From Icerya purchasi (taxonomy: Eukaryota > Arthropoda > Insecta > Hemiptera > Monophlebidae): DNA of 64,000 nucleotides. The translations under genes and the position numbers were made by a program. The stretch is from NCBI GenBank assembly GCA_039619475.1, contig CM077115.1, positions 597,147,643 to 597,211,642 of the forward strand, given 5' to 3'. Shown one piece after another: positions 24,846 through 34,800 of the stretch (within the stretch, counting starts at the first letter, position 1; every line of letters starts with the position of its first letter). The notes under the pieces were generated by a model that saw only the letters and a program-made list of their open reading frames with translations, had not been told where the DNA came from and searched no databases.

Positions 24846-25011
24846 TTAGACCCTATCATTATAAGGACTTATGCAAAACTTACGGATAAAAAAAAATATT
24901 TGAGCGTTATTATTTTAATATGAGTATCCTACGTATGACTAATTGTTTTTTTGCGTATGGAAATATACATATATATATATATGTATATAAACTCGGCCAT
25001 TTTGGCCTTGC

Positions 25012-25028
25012 AAGGGGCTGTGCCCCTT
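25012..25028. repeat. 7-bp perfect hairpin in GC-rich patch
   Basis: AAGGGGC-TGT-GCCCCTT in otherwise AT-rich sequence. It is not followed by a T-run, so a terminator role is not supported. Confidence 0.5.
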
Positions 25029-25090
25029 AACCCCTCTTGCTTTCATTTCTGTCTCTTTCTCTGCTATACTTTATATAAAATGATCAAAAT

Positions 25091-25341
25091 TTACAACGTA
25101 ATTCTTACTGGCATCAACACAAAAAAAAAATGACATAACCACAAAAGTCCTATTCTAACATTTAACTTTCATTATATAAAATTAAGACATTTTTTCGTTA
25201 CATTTTTCGTTACATATTTCATTACATACAATTGTGACATTTTTTAAATAACAATAACAAAAATCCTGTAAAATATAACAAACGTTACATAAAATTGGGA
25301 CATTTTTTCGAATGGGAGGTAGCCTAAGAATTACGTTGTAA
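25091..25341. repeat. Inverted-repeat element, MITE-like
   Basis: TTACAACGTAATTCTTA (25091-25107) is exactly inverted at 25325-25341. The 250-bp unit is AT-rich, with internal copies of TTTTTCGTTACA-like sequence and no coding potential. No clear target duplication was found. Confidence 0.5.
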
Positions 25342-25454
25342 TTAATATATATATATATCGCGGTAAAACATAATCTTAGCCTGTGAATTTGTATATATTT
25401 CAATTTTATTATTAAATTTGAAACCTCTTCTCCCTCGCGAATATAAATATTAAG

Positions 25455-25665
25455 TACAGCAAGTCCAATATCCTGAACAGGGCGTTGAGGATTGTGGATT
25501 AGAGTGGGCGGGCCAGCTCTTTTCTCTTAGCTGCTTTCTCACATTTCTCTGGTACCGAATTATTTCAGGCTGGGTTAATCGTGAGCAGTAATATCTCGAA
25601 CCAAACAGGACTCGACAACCGGTTAGGTAGCCGAGCACCTTAATTACTAGGGTACCGCGCTAGCT
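25455..25665 (-). mobile_element. tRNA-derived SINE, copy 1
   Basis: On the minus strand the 5' head reads GCGGTACCCTAGTAATTAAG, followed by GTGCTCGGCTACC and later GGTTCGAGA. These match the A-box and B-box layout of a tRNA promoter. The body continues ACCCAGCCTGAAAT, then CCAGAGAAATGTGAGAAAGC, AAAAGAGCTGGCCCGCCCAC and an ACTTGCTGTACTT end. The same order occurs in copies at 41105 and 52060. Confidence 0.75.
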
Positions 25666-26162
25666 CTTGTGAACGTACAAAGTTTAATTTCGTAATAATC
25701 GATTCGCTTTCATAGTTTGATGCTTGATTTAGTTTTATCATTAATTATTGTTGTCATACTTTATCATTATTGTGTACATACTTTTTAATTACTCTCAAAA
25801 ATATCTGCACATATCAACTAGAAACACGGATGCGGAAAAGGCGGTTTTTTCGGTTGTGCTGATTTCGCTTTTCGAATTTATTTAGTTATTTACATATTAC
25901 CGTATCTTTCGACTTAAGCATTGGACCGAATATATAAGCTGTTCCAATTAATTCCGCGTAACGTTTATAGCGAAAATAAGTCCCGACATCCGGTCAATGC
26001 TGAAGGCAATCCTACATCGAACAGTTTAGTTATCAACATGCAGCTTTATACATCTTGTATATCTATTTTGCCTGTTCCATGAAAATTCGATACTGCATGT
26101 GCAAGTTAAAGCGTCGTCATCAAAAGAAAATATGCTGCTAGACCAATTATTGTTCCTACACA

Positions 26163-28103
26163 GTGATCGGAGAGAATCACGATTTTAATCGTTCTATCCA
26201 CTTCTCCTCTCCATCTCTTAATGCTCCAAGAAAGGTTTTCCGAGGTCTTCCTCAGGGTTCCTCCCTCAGTCCTACTCTTTTTAACATCTATACTATCAGT
26301 ATAGCTTCTCTTCCTTTAAATTCCTATTCCTTATTCTTTGCGGACGACATTCTCCTGTTTTCCTCGACTGAGGATGTTTTAGCAGCCTATGAAGCACTCA
26401 GTTTGTCGCTCATTGTGCTGGAACATTCTCTCTCCTTAATTAATCTTTCAATTTCTCCCTCTAAGTCTTCTTATACTATTTTTACCCTCCGTCCCTATAA
26501 CCCTGCTTTGGTTAACCTATCCTTAAACAATGTATCTCTTTCCCGTGTTAATTGCTTTTGTTATCTCGGTGTCTTTCTTGATAGTCGTTTGTCCTTCTCT
26601 GAACACATCAAATATCTTTCTGCTTCCATTATTAAAAGGTTAAACTTGCTGAAAGCCCTGTCGCCAACTAAATGGGGTGGCGATCCCTATATTCTTATTT
26701 CCCTTTACAAATCTATTATCCGTTCCAAATTTGATTATTGTTCTTTTATTTATGGTAGTGTGTCCAAGACACGTCTTTCCAAACTAGATGTAATTCAGAA
26801 TTCTTGCCTTCGTCTCTGTCTTGGCGCTCTTAAATCCTCTCCAACCACTGCTATTCTTGCTGAATCCAATTCGTCACCCCTATCCATTCGTAGATCTTAT
26901 TTAGGCTATCGTTTCCTTGTTAAACGTCTTCCTCTCGCATCCTCTACCCTTGTTCAGTCTTATCTTTCGATTTATAATAGCTGGCGCTTCACTCCCAGCA
27001 AAACCCCTATTCTGGCTTTTATTTCACATCGTCTCGGTTCATTTTGGCCGTATATTATCTCGTTCAATAATCTCCCTTATTTTTCCTTCGACTTCGCTGA
27101 CATCTGTCATCCTCCTAAGGTATTTATCCTCCCCTCATTTGCAAAAAATCTCCCCCATGCCGTAATTAAACAGGTATTCTACAGCACTATCAATTCCCTA
27201 TTTCCCTCTCATGTTACCATTTACACGGATGGTTCGAGGGGGCCTGGTGGTGTTGGTGCTTCTTTCATCCTTCCTGATTTTAACCTCTCAGAATCTTTTC
27301 GACTTCCTTATTTCTGTTCCATATTCACAGCCGAGTTGTTGGCTATCCTTCGCTCTATTATTTTCATTTCCTCGAATCAATTTTCCTCTAAGTTTTTAAT
27401 TATTTCTGACTCTTTGAGCGCCCTTCAGGCCATATCCTCTCCCCTTCCTGATCATTCGTGTGACTTTGTTATCCTCCGTATACGTTCACTCATTCACAAT
27501 CTTTCCTATCTCCATTCAGTCAATATTGATCTGCTGTGGGTACCTGGCCACTCGGGCATATTTGGCAATGAAGCGGCTGATTCCTTGGCTCGGGCTGCTG
27601 CTGCTTCCTCTCGTCTTTTTTTTTTAAAAATTCCATCCGTTAACCTGCTATTAGTTTGTAAAAGCTTTCATATCCGATTTTGGTCGGATACCTATGTTTC
27701 TTCTTTTTCCAACAGTTGTTCCTTTTACCTGTCAGTCCAGCCTACTCTTCCTTCATATTCATGGTTTCTTTTACATCCCTCCCTTCGTCGTTCTGAAGTT
27801 GTTTCCATTGTTCGTATGCGCTTTGGCCATTCTTTGCTTCCTTCTTCCAGATTTCGTTTCTCCTTGATTTCTTCTCCACACTGTCCTCTCCATCCGGATG
27901 ATGCAATTATTTGCGACGCCAATCATGTGTTCTTCCAGTGTTCTTCCCTCTCGGTGGAGCGTTCTGCCTTATATTCTTATTTGCTTAAGCTTGGACTTCC
28001 TACCCCTTATTGTGCATCCTATATCCTGTCCTTTCCTTCCCCACTAATTATTCCTGCTATCTGTTCCTTTTTAGTTAAAATTTCTGATCGGATCAAAATA
28101 TAA
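26163..28103 (+). CDS. Family A LINE ORF2 3' part: RT palm/thumb, RNase H, C-terminal Cys/His cluster
   Basis: An uninterrupted 646-codon frame; the element part starts at 26188. It enters ORF2 within the RT. LPQGSSLSPTLFN (residues 29-41) is the conserved QG box and FADD (59-62) is the catalytic box. The thumb follows (RLSFSEHIKYL, SIIRSKFDYCSFIYGS, RSYLGYRFLVKRL). RNase H has all four acidic positions: D356 in YTDGS, E391 in TAELLA, D416 in SDSLSA and D473 in GNEAADSLA, with VPGHSG before the last. The C-terminus has C574-x2-H577 and C584-x3-H588-x4-C593. In an intact element this ORF2 copies its RNA at a nicked target. Here the endonuclease and first RT boxes are missing, so the copy is not autonomous. 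The initiator M lies in flanking DNA and has no meaning. Confidence 0.88.
   Translation: MIGENHDFNRSIHFSSPSLNAPRKVFRGLPQGSSLSPTLFNIYTISIASLPLNSYSLFFADDILLFSSTEDVLAAYEALSLSLIVLEHSLSLINLSISPSKSSYTIFTLRPYNPALVNLSLNNVSLSRVNCFCYLGVFLDSRLSFSEHIKYLSASIIKRLNLLKALSPTKWGGDPYILISLYKSIIRSKFDYCSFIYGSVSKTRLSKLDVIQNSCLRLCLGALKSSPTTAILAESNSSPLSIRRSYLGYRFLVKRLPLASSTLVQSYLSIYNSWRFTPSKTPILAFISHRLGSFWPYIISFNNLPYFSFDFADICHPPKVFILPSFAKNLPHAVIKQVFYSTINSLFPSHVTIYTDGSRGPGGVGASFILPDFNLSESFRLPYFCSIFTAELLAILRSIIFISSNQFSSKFLIISDSLSALQAISSPLPDHSCDFVILRIRSLIHNLSYLHSVNIDLLWVPGHSGIFGNEAADSLARAAAASSRLFFLKIPSVNLLLVCKSFHIRFWSDTYVSSFSNSCSFYLSVQPTLPSYSWFLLHPSLRRSEVVSIVRMRFGHSLLPSSRFRFSLISSPHCPLHPDDAIICDANHVFFQCSSLSVERSALYSYLLKLGLPTPYCASYILSFPSPLIIPAICSFLVKISDRIKI
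26179..26187. repeat. Left target-site duplication of the young family A copy
   Basis: ACGATTTTA, identical to 28187-28195. Confidence 0.9.
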
Positions 28104-28186
28104 CCGACTTCTTTCCTTACCTTTTGTTTCTGGGTAAAGGTCCTTGGTTGACGAGCCCAAAAAAAAAAAAAAAAAAAAAAAAAAAA
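26188..28186 (+). mobile_element. Family A LINE, young 5'-truncated insertion with TSD and poly(A)
   Basis: The insertion is bounded by a perfect 9-bp direct repeat, ACGATTTTA, at 26179-26187 and 28187-28195. It ends in a short 3' UTR, TTTCTGGGTAAAGGTCC and TTGGTTGACGAGCCC, then about 29 A residues. The open frame, intact target duplication and long A-tail together show a recent insertion. This copy is the best reference for the family in the window. Confidence 0.92.
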
Positions 28187-28195
28187 ACGATTTTA
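28187..28195. repeat. Right target-site duplication of the young family A copy
   Basis: ACGATTTTA directly after the A-tail, identical to 26179-26187. The first A could equally be assigned to the tail. Confidence 0.85.
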
Positions 28196-28708
28196 GAGAA
28201 ATATCACTTGCTTTATTTTAAATAGGTGACTCTAGTCGATCTGGTTATCATAAAAAAATGAACCCCATACGCTGAGAGCAGGTGAATAGATTCTTTTTTG
28301 GATGAATTCTCTGGTACTACTTAGTTATTTCCGGTCGGCTTTAATTAAACCAAGACTGCTTACTCTTCAGTCTCTCTTAATTCATTTTCTTTTACGAACT
28401 ATCCCATTTCACATGAAGTTCTTCCTATTTCGTTTAATATTTAATTCTTCGCAGTTATTTCAAAATTATACACTCTGTTTTTTTACCACTGATCTCATAA
28501 TGTAAAGGATTAACGGTAAACTAATGTGTAGGCTGGACACTTCCATAATCCGGCAATAGTTTTCCTGATCCGGAATTCTACATGTATCTAAAGGGAGCAT
28601 CCATCAGTTACGTGAGCTGTTTTTCTTTTAATTTGGACCCCTCTTTCCCTCACGTGAGGTTTACGCTATAGCTTTTTTTTTTTTTTTATTTACCTCACAA
28701 CTTTGGTT

Positions 28709-28756
28709 AGACTCCGGGCCATGTATAATATCTAGACTATTACGGTCCAAGAGTCT
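28709..28756 (-). other. Family B 3'-UTR stem-loop, second copy
   Basis: On the plus strand AGACTCCGGGCCAT (28709-28722) can pair with ACGGTCCAAGAGTCT (28742-28756). The 6-bp outer stem is preserved and the inner stem is weaker than in the copy at 3062-3109. Confidence 0.55.
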
Positions 28757-28760
28757 CCGG

Positions 28761-30449
28761 TTACAGGAGTGCCCTTAATCCATTGTCCCTGACGAACTGA
28801 AAAACTGCGCTCTGGTTCATTTCTGAATTCGAGAGGACATGGCTGAGATTAACAAACCCGTGTCTCGTTCTAGAGGGTTGGAATGTAGGACAATTTAGGA
28901 GAATGTGATCAACTGTCGGTGGCTCTTGTGCGCGACAGAAAGGACAAGTGGTTGGAGGGTGACCGCCCCCCAACAAATAGTCGTGGAATAGTCGCGTGTG
29001 GCCTCGGCGTAAGCGATTGAGCGCACGATAATAAACTCTTAAGGTTCCCTGGAGGGGCCACCATGGCTCTACGGATTTCTTTATACTCTGGAGGTGGGAC
29101 GGGGTGGAGATGTGTCTTTGGTTCCACTGTTCCATTATTTGAGTTTGTATTGCATCAGATATTTGAGGGAGCCCAAGGATGTTTTGCGGACTGGGAGCTG
29201 TAATGGTTGAATGAGCTGCTGTTTTTGCCCTTTCATTTCCTGGGATTCCAGAGTGACTTAGGACCCACAACACGATTAGATTATAACCCTTTGACTGCAG
29301 CTCCATGATGAGTGTTAGAACATGGTTTGTTAACCCCTTCCCCGAGGTTCCACCATCTATCATCCTAGCCGCTACTAATGAGTCGATTATCAATAGTCTG
29401 CTACAGATTGGCTCTGTGGACGTCAAAATCATTTCCAAACATAAGCGTAGTGGTTGCTGCCCGGCATTCTGTGGAGTCATTGACATTGACATTCGAGTGT
29501 AGTTTGGTGAGATCCGGTAGTGGGTCCTTTGTGAACGCTGCGAGTAAGGGTGTTTCTGGGATGGGTATAAGGCAGCTTTAGGGATGGAATATTGCACCGC
29601 AGGGTATGCAGGGAACGATATACATTCAGATTTTAGTTTATCAATGTGTAGACGCCAAGTTAATCTGCTATTGAACTCCAGGTCTAGGAACCTGGCTGAC
29701 AGAATTATGGAGTTGTTTATTTGGAAAGGTGTTCTATTGACCACAGATGGTCCCCTATTGAAATTGGCCCACACTGTCTTTGCGGAGGAAAAGTTTAGAC
29801 TATTGACTTTTGACCATTTTTGAAGTTTGGAGATAGTTTTCTGAAGGATTGTGTGAGATATTTGTGGATCACGAGACGCTAAGGAAATACTAAGGTCGTC
29901 TGCGAAGAGTCGGGCCGTTACTGATGGCTTAACACATTCAGCAATGTCATTGATGTACATTATAAACAAGGTTACGCTAAGTGCAGAGCCTTGAGGTATT
30001 CCGTTCTCGATTCTTACCGCATCAGAGACTTGCGAGTCGATTCTGACCTGCATAGTTCGGTCTGACAAGTAGTTCTGAATGAATCTTATTGTTCTGCCTT
30101 GCACCTGCCTTCTTCGTAGTTTGTTTATAAGACCTTGCCGCCGGAGGCGGTCATAGGCTTTTTCAATATCAAGGAATATGGTTATCAGGTGCTGCTGGCT
30201 TTTGAACGCAAATAAAATCTGCCTTTGAAGGGTCACCAGATGGCATGATGTTGATTTAGCCTTTCGGCCTCCGGCTTGTATTGTGGAGAAGATATTTTTG
30301 GATTCACAAAAGGAGAGGAGACGTCCGTTGACCATTTTATCAAGGATTTTGGATAATGTACTCAATAGTGAGATAGAACGGTAGCTACTGGATAGTGAAG
30401 GATTCTTATTCTGTTTTAAGATCGGAAGAACAATTGCCTCTTTCCACAA
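28761..30449 (-). pseudogene. Family B ORF2: reverse transcriptase and RNase H with internal deletion
   Basis: A 562-codon open frame. RT motifs: FLDIEKAYD (first catalytic D at residue 94), IPQGSALSVTLFIMYINDI (151-169) and LFADD (181-185). Through LTWRLHIDK (263-271) the RT is in order. Residues from about 272 to 330 match neither the thumb nor the RNase H start, so roughly 100 or more residues were deleted or put out of frame. RNase H resumes at LRLCLEMILTS (334-344), with IDSLVAARMID and HSGIPGNERAK, where the last catalytic D is replaced by K. The C-terminus has CPFC (502-505), H515 and C520. The frame happens to stay open across the deletion, so its length overstates its integrity. Confidence 0.88.
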
Positions 30450-30480
30450 GGTTGGAATGTTACCTTGTTCCCAGATCTAA

Positions 30481-31032
30481 TTATAAATGTTTAGCAGATA
30501 TAGCCTTGCCGCCGTGGGAAGGAACTTTAGCATGAAAGAACGGATGGTAGCTGCGCGCAGGTGCATTTGTCTTCAGCTTGTTGTCCAAGGCAAAATTTAA
30601 CTCGAACAAGGAGAACGGTCGATCGTACTGATCCATGCTGTTGGAAGGTAGGAGAGGAGCGACATCTTTCTTGTTTGAATGGGACAAAAATGATGATGAG
30701 TAGGAATTCGTTGAGGAAACTTCGGAGAAATGCTTTGCTAGTATGGACGAAATTGATGCCGTATCTGATATGATGTTGTTATTGGACTTGATATAGATTG
30801 GGGTTGGTGTCCGCTGCCTTCCGTTAAGAAATTTTATTTTCCGCCAAGTAGATGCGCTGGTTGACGCGTCATTAATTGACGACATGAAGGAGAGCCAGGC
30901 TTCATGTTTTTTTACCCTGATAATATGACGGGCTAAAGATCTACGCATTTTGAATTCTATTAGATCCTGGACAGCTTTTGTCGATTTATACTTTCGCAGG
31001 GCTCGCTTCCTGTTCGTTATTGCCTCTCTCAC
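30481..31032 (-). pseudogene. Family B ORF2: endonuclease-RT linker
   Basis: A 183-codon frame rich in basic residues at its start (REAITNRKRALRKYKSTK), then HEAWLSFMSSIND and TWRKIKFLNGRQRTP, typical of the region between endonuclease and RT in I/Jockey-group LINEs. PFSLFELNFAL matches the F-x-EL helix that starts the RT. It is separated from the endonuclease by a 4-bp frame overlap and from the RT by stops. Confidence 0.8.
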
Positions 31033-31733
31033 TTCGTCACACCACTAGAGGGGATCCTGCGTGGATGCACAGCCGCGGATGACTTCGGGGTTGTTTCTTC
31101 TGCTGCTCTGAATATCGCCCATGTAAATGTCTTTAGGTTTTCTTCAATGGATGGACCGGGCACAGAATTTATGAACAGGCTTTCCTTGAAGCCTTTCCAG
31201 TCCGCTTTGTGGAACATGTACCTTTGCACGGTCGGGTGATTTTGAAGAGCGGACCGACAGCTACCTATGTCAGCTGAGATGATGATGGGAAAGTAGTCAC
31301 TGGTGTGGAGGTCATCCAAGACGCGAGAAGAAATTATTGAGTAAAGTGCGGTGGTGCAGAGAGCTAGGTCAATTATTGAGAATGTCTTCGTCGTGGAGTC
31401 GAAATGAGTAGGACCTGCTGGCGGAAGGAGGGCATAGTTGTTACTGACGAGAATATCTGTTACGGCCGAGCCATGGTGATTTGTTGAAGCTGATTCCCAA
31501 GTCGGAGAGTGGGCATTAAAATCTCCTAAAATTATTGAACGAGAGGTCAGTTGCTTTGTGGTGGCGCATAGCTGTGGGTAGCTGACGTTGCTGCACGGGG
31601 GTAAATAGAAATTGCATATGGATATCGCACTACTAGAAAATCCTGGTATTAAGACAGATAACGCTAATTCTTGAAGAGGCGTCGATATTTGTATCATCTG
31701 AGCTGGGATTGAGACATGCACAAGCGTTCCCAC
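31029..31733 (-). pseudogene. Family B ORF2: apurinic-like endonuclease domain
   Basis: The 234-codon frame has ILGDFNAHSPTWES (residues 68-81), SIIDLALCT (119-127) and TSDYFPI (144-150). These are the conserved boxes of LINE apurinic-type endonucleases, which nick the target DNA. The last box is normally SDHxPI with a catalytic histidine; here it reads SDY, so nicking activity would be lost. The N-terminal third is missing. The frame overlaps the linker by 4 bp, a frameshift. Confidence 0.87.
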
Positions 31734-32070
31734 GCCTCCACAACCTCGGTTACCTGAAGTGTAGTCTCTCTGGAATGTGAAGGGGAGATGAGAGATATAG
31801 TTGTTAGAGGACTAAATTTATTTTCATAAAGGAGAAAAATAATACAACGTTAAGGTGTACTAAGACAAATTTATTTAACCTTTCGTTGGTCGCGCTATGA
31901 GGGAATCATCGCCTTTTTTTTTTTTTTTTAATGTAAATATTTAACAAACTATTTATAATTTACATAAAATAGTTTAGCTATTCGTGTATTGAAAGATATC
32001 ATAAGTCGGTCTAAAATATTTATATAGTTGTTTTATAATAATTTTTTATTGTGAGTAGACCGTGAAATCG

Positions 32071-32396
32071 CGGGGATTCTCTCACTGTGCGACCACAGTC
32101 GTAAGTAAAATTTAATTCGCAACGTTGCCAAATATGTAGAAAAATAATTAGAATAATAAGTATTTTTTAATATTTATTAATTAATTAATAATTTTAAAAA
32201 TGATAATATAACATCTCGTTAAATAAAGAAAATTTAATTTAATAACATGACTGATTTTTGATTTATTACGTTGCTATCCAACTATCTTTTCAAAAAAGTT
32301 ATAACTGTTGCGAAAATTTCGCGCGTAAACTTTGAACGTGACGTGGCAACGTCGCAGTAAATTTTACATTGTGGGGATTGCCTCACCGTGGGATCA
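32071..32396. repeat. Inverted repeat with outer direct repeats, unclassified
   Basis: GTAAAATTTA.TTCGC.ACGTTGCCA near 32103-32130 is inverted at 32344-32367. Outside these lie direct copies of GGGGATT..CTCAC.GTG.GA.CA (32071-32094 and 32373-32396). The interior is noncoding. This could be a short DNA element. Confidence 0.45.
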
Positions 32397-32399
32397 ATG

Positions 32400-33689
32400 A
32401 CGTTCGAGAAGAGGTGTGCTATAACGAATTTATTTAAATTTAGTAAAATTAAAAGTAAAAACAGACAATAACATCACCTTTTCTAATTTTTCATTCACTT
32501 CATGATGGGCAGTTATGTACTATACTAGTTTGTTTTTTTTCTTTTAAAAACTTTGGACGTTCTTTTTTTTTTACTTTTTTTTTTTATTCTCGAAATAATA
32601 GTTTTTAATAGCCATGAGATTTTTTCTGCGGACAAACTATTTACATTATTATACAGATAATAATGTAAATATTCTTTAAATGTTGACGTGAGATTTTAAA
32701 TTATCCCCCAGTTTAAATGAGATTTGATGAGATTTTTCTGGACCCCTCTCCCATTTTGAGTTCACGTAATTAATGGATGTCCCTGAATATTCTAATCTAA
32801 TCTTAAAGCACAATCAGTTATTTCTTATGATTTTTAACGAACGATATATTACGGAGCACTTCAATTATGTTGCGTTGTATATTTCCCATTAGATAATTAC
32901 ATGGTATACACCTACACCTTCCTCTGATGTTGAGTTAACACCTTTTGCTGATGCAACTAAAGAAGTAAATAAATTTATAACTGTTGAGCAGTCTATAAAA
33001 ATGATTTCAACTTTAGTTATTTGATCAGTGTGTGTATACACTTAAATTCTTAAAAATATTCATTTCTATTTCATGTAACCTTTTCGCTTTAGATAGTTTA
33101 AACTACTTTATTATCAAACGAAACTGTTTTCTCTTAACCAAATTAATACTAGCGAGCAGATAAAAAAAATATTAGTTCAGGTTGGAAATTTGTAGTTCAA
33201 AATTTTAAAAAATTCTTTAAAAAATTTTACACTTCTCCGTGTACAGAATGAAATTTGCGGGGAATTTAAAAAAAAGTTTGTCATCATAAATAAATAGTAC
33301 GGACATGTTATGGCCGTTAAAAACTAAGAACACGAAAGCTTTTATTATTTTAGACCAGTTAATCGACGTTAAATATGTATAATCGAAAGAACATCGCTGT
33401 AGTGAAGCCTAAAATTTTAAAAAGTAATACAAATTACACATCGTTTTTTGCTAAATCAAAAAATCTCGGAACGAAATTACAAATATGAAAAACTACGTTT
33501 GCGTGCTCAGATATCAACAGTCAAAAAAAAAAAAAAAGTCAATTATAAAGTCGACATATAAATTTTTCGAAAAAGTTATTTTGCGTGCAAAACTCAAAAT
33601 TACTATACGGACAAAGCAAAAAATCACCACGACCGCAACCTCCTTGAATCTCTAGGTCTCATATATAATAAGATTAGTTTTCTTCATGC
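32400..33689. other. AT-rich stretch without recognisable gene
   Basis: No protein or RNA family was recognised. Confidence 0.5.
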
Positions 33690-34250
33690 ACTGATACAGT
33701 TTCTACACCCATTTTAAATTCAGCCAAAATAAGAAACTGACAGTACTATAAATTACGTATTGGTAGAGAAATTTTGAAAATGAAGATAGAATAAATCCTT
33801 TAGAACGATGACAAAAGTCGACGAAGTTGAAAGATAAAAAACAGGAAATTATTAAAGAAAATTGTATATAGCCAAAATGAACTGTAGTGAAAAGAAATAA
33901 GAATTACGACAGGGATTATTTTCTAAAGTACAAAACATCAGTTCTGAAAATTCGAAAGGTAGGAATGGATAAGAGAACGTGAGTGAAAGACGTTTAGCAA
34001 GAAAACGATAGCCTAAATAAGACGTGCGGCTAAAAAATAGGGATGGCGTATTAAATTCAACATGAACTCTTTTGGCATTGAAGATGATTCAAGAGCACGA
34101 AGACAGAGTCGAAGGCACAAATTTTGGATTGTACCTAATTTCGAAAGACGAGCTCGGAAGCGCTGCCATAAATATAAGAACACAACGAATGATGAACACC
34201 TATAGAGGGAAATAAAAATGTAGGTATCGCCAACCCAATTTAGCTGGCGA
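33690..34250 (-). pseudogene. Family A LINE relic: RT thumb region
   Basis: On the minus strand, near 34230-34070, the reading ARLSKLGTIQNLCLRLCLRA followed by LESSS aligns with TRLSKLDVIQNSCLRLCLGA followed by LKSSP of the young copy. Near 34035-33990 RTSYLGYRFLAKRL aligns with RRSYLGYRFLVKRL. Further downstream the frame decays. No tail was found. Confidence 0.6.
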
Positions 34251-34279
34251 CACGGCTCTCAGCAAGTTTAGCATTCAGA

Positions 34280-34800
34280 GAGAAGAAAAAATGCAACCGT
34301 TTATACAGATTGTTCAAGGAGGCCGGCTGATGTCAGTGTCTCTTTTGCACTTTTTTCAAATTTTAATTTCTCGGAATATTTTCATCTCCCTTCTTTCTGT
34401 TCCATAACCACTAATTTCGGTTGTTTTGCAGTGTCTTCTCATTTCTTTTTTACTAAAATTCCTGCTTTTAATTTGCTATACTCGATGTAAAAAATTCCAT
34501 ATCGGACTTTGGTGACATATCTAGGTTCCATTATTTTCCAACGCCCTCTCCTTCTACCGTCTACTGTATTCCTGCGGTTTTACGAATTTTCGTTGCTTCA
34601 CACTCCGCTGACACTTCCATTATTCTCTTGCGTTTTGATCATTCTCCGTTGCCTTCTTCTTGCCTATTTGTTTAACGCCTTTCCCAAATTGATCTCTTCA
34701 TATACAAGTGATAAGAAGAGATTTCTAGGCCTTCAAGTATGTACTTTTTGACCACTCATCTCGAAATACCGAACGTTCAGAATAATTTATGAAATGCGAC
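34280..34800 (+). pseudogene. Family A LINE relic: RNase H start and C-terminal part
   Basis: ATVYTDCSRRPADVSVSF (from about 34290) aligns with the VTIYTDGSRGPGGVGASF start of RNase H. It continues FNFSEYFHLPSFCSI. The RNase H middle is deleted, and SSHFFFTKIPAFNLLYSM then aligns with the SSRLFFLKIPSVNLLLVC block. The decayed C-terminus lies in 34509-34751. It is head-to-head with the minus-strand relic at 33690-34250. Confidence 0.6.

Larger units (their letters stand above)
28673..31800 (-). mobile_element. Family B LINE, about 3.1 kb, endonuclease through 3' end
   Basis: On the minus strand an apurinic-type endonuclease, a linker, RT, RNase H and C-terminal Cys/His region follow each other, then a 3' UTR with stem-loop and an A-tail (T-run 28673-28687). 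The 5' end is truncated inside the endonuclease near 31800: GGCGVGTLVHVSIP is readable but the upstream start is missing. One frameshift (31029-31032), stops between 30481 and 30449, and an RT-thumb deletion inactivate it. It matches the short copy at 2345-3136 over their shared 3' 0.8 kb. Confidence 0.9.

Noticed and set aside
25012..25028. Hairpin considered as a transcription terminator
   Set aside because: No T-run follows on either strand and the sequence is eukaryotic; a terminator call is not supported.
27725..27922. Minus-strand frame inside the young family A copy
   Set aside because: Shadow of the plus-strand ORF2 frame.
29305..29823. Plus-strand frames opposite family B ORF2
   Set aside because: Antisense shadows of the RT/RNase H frame.
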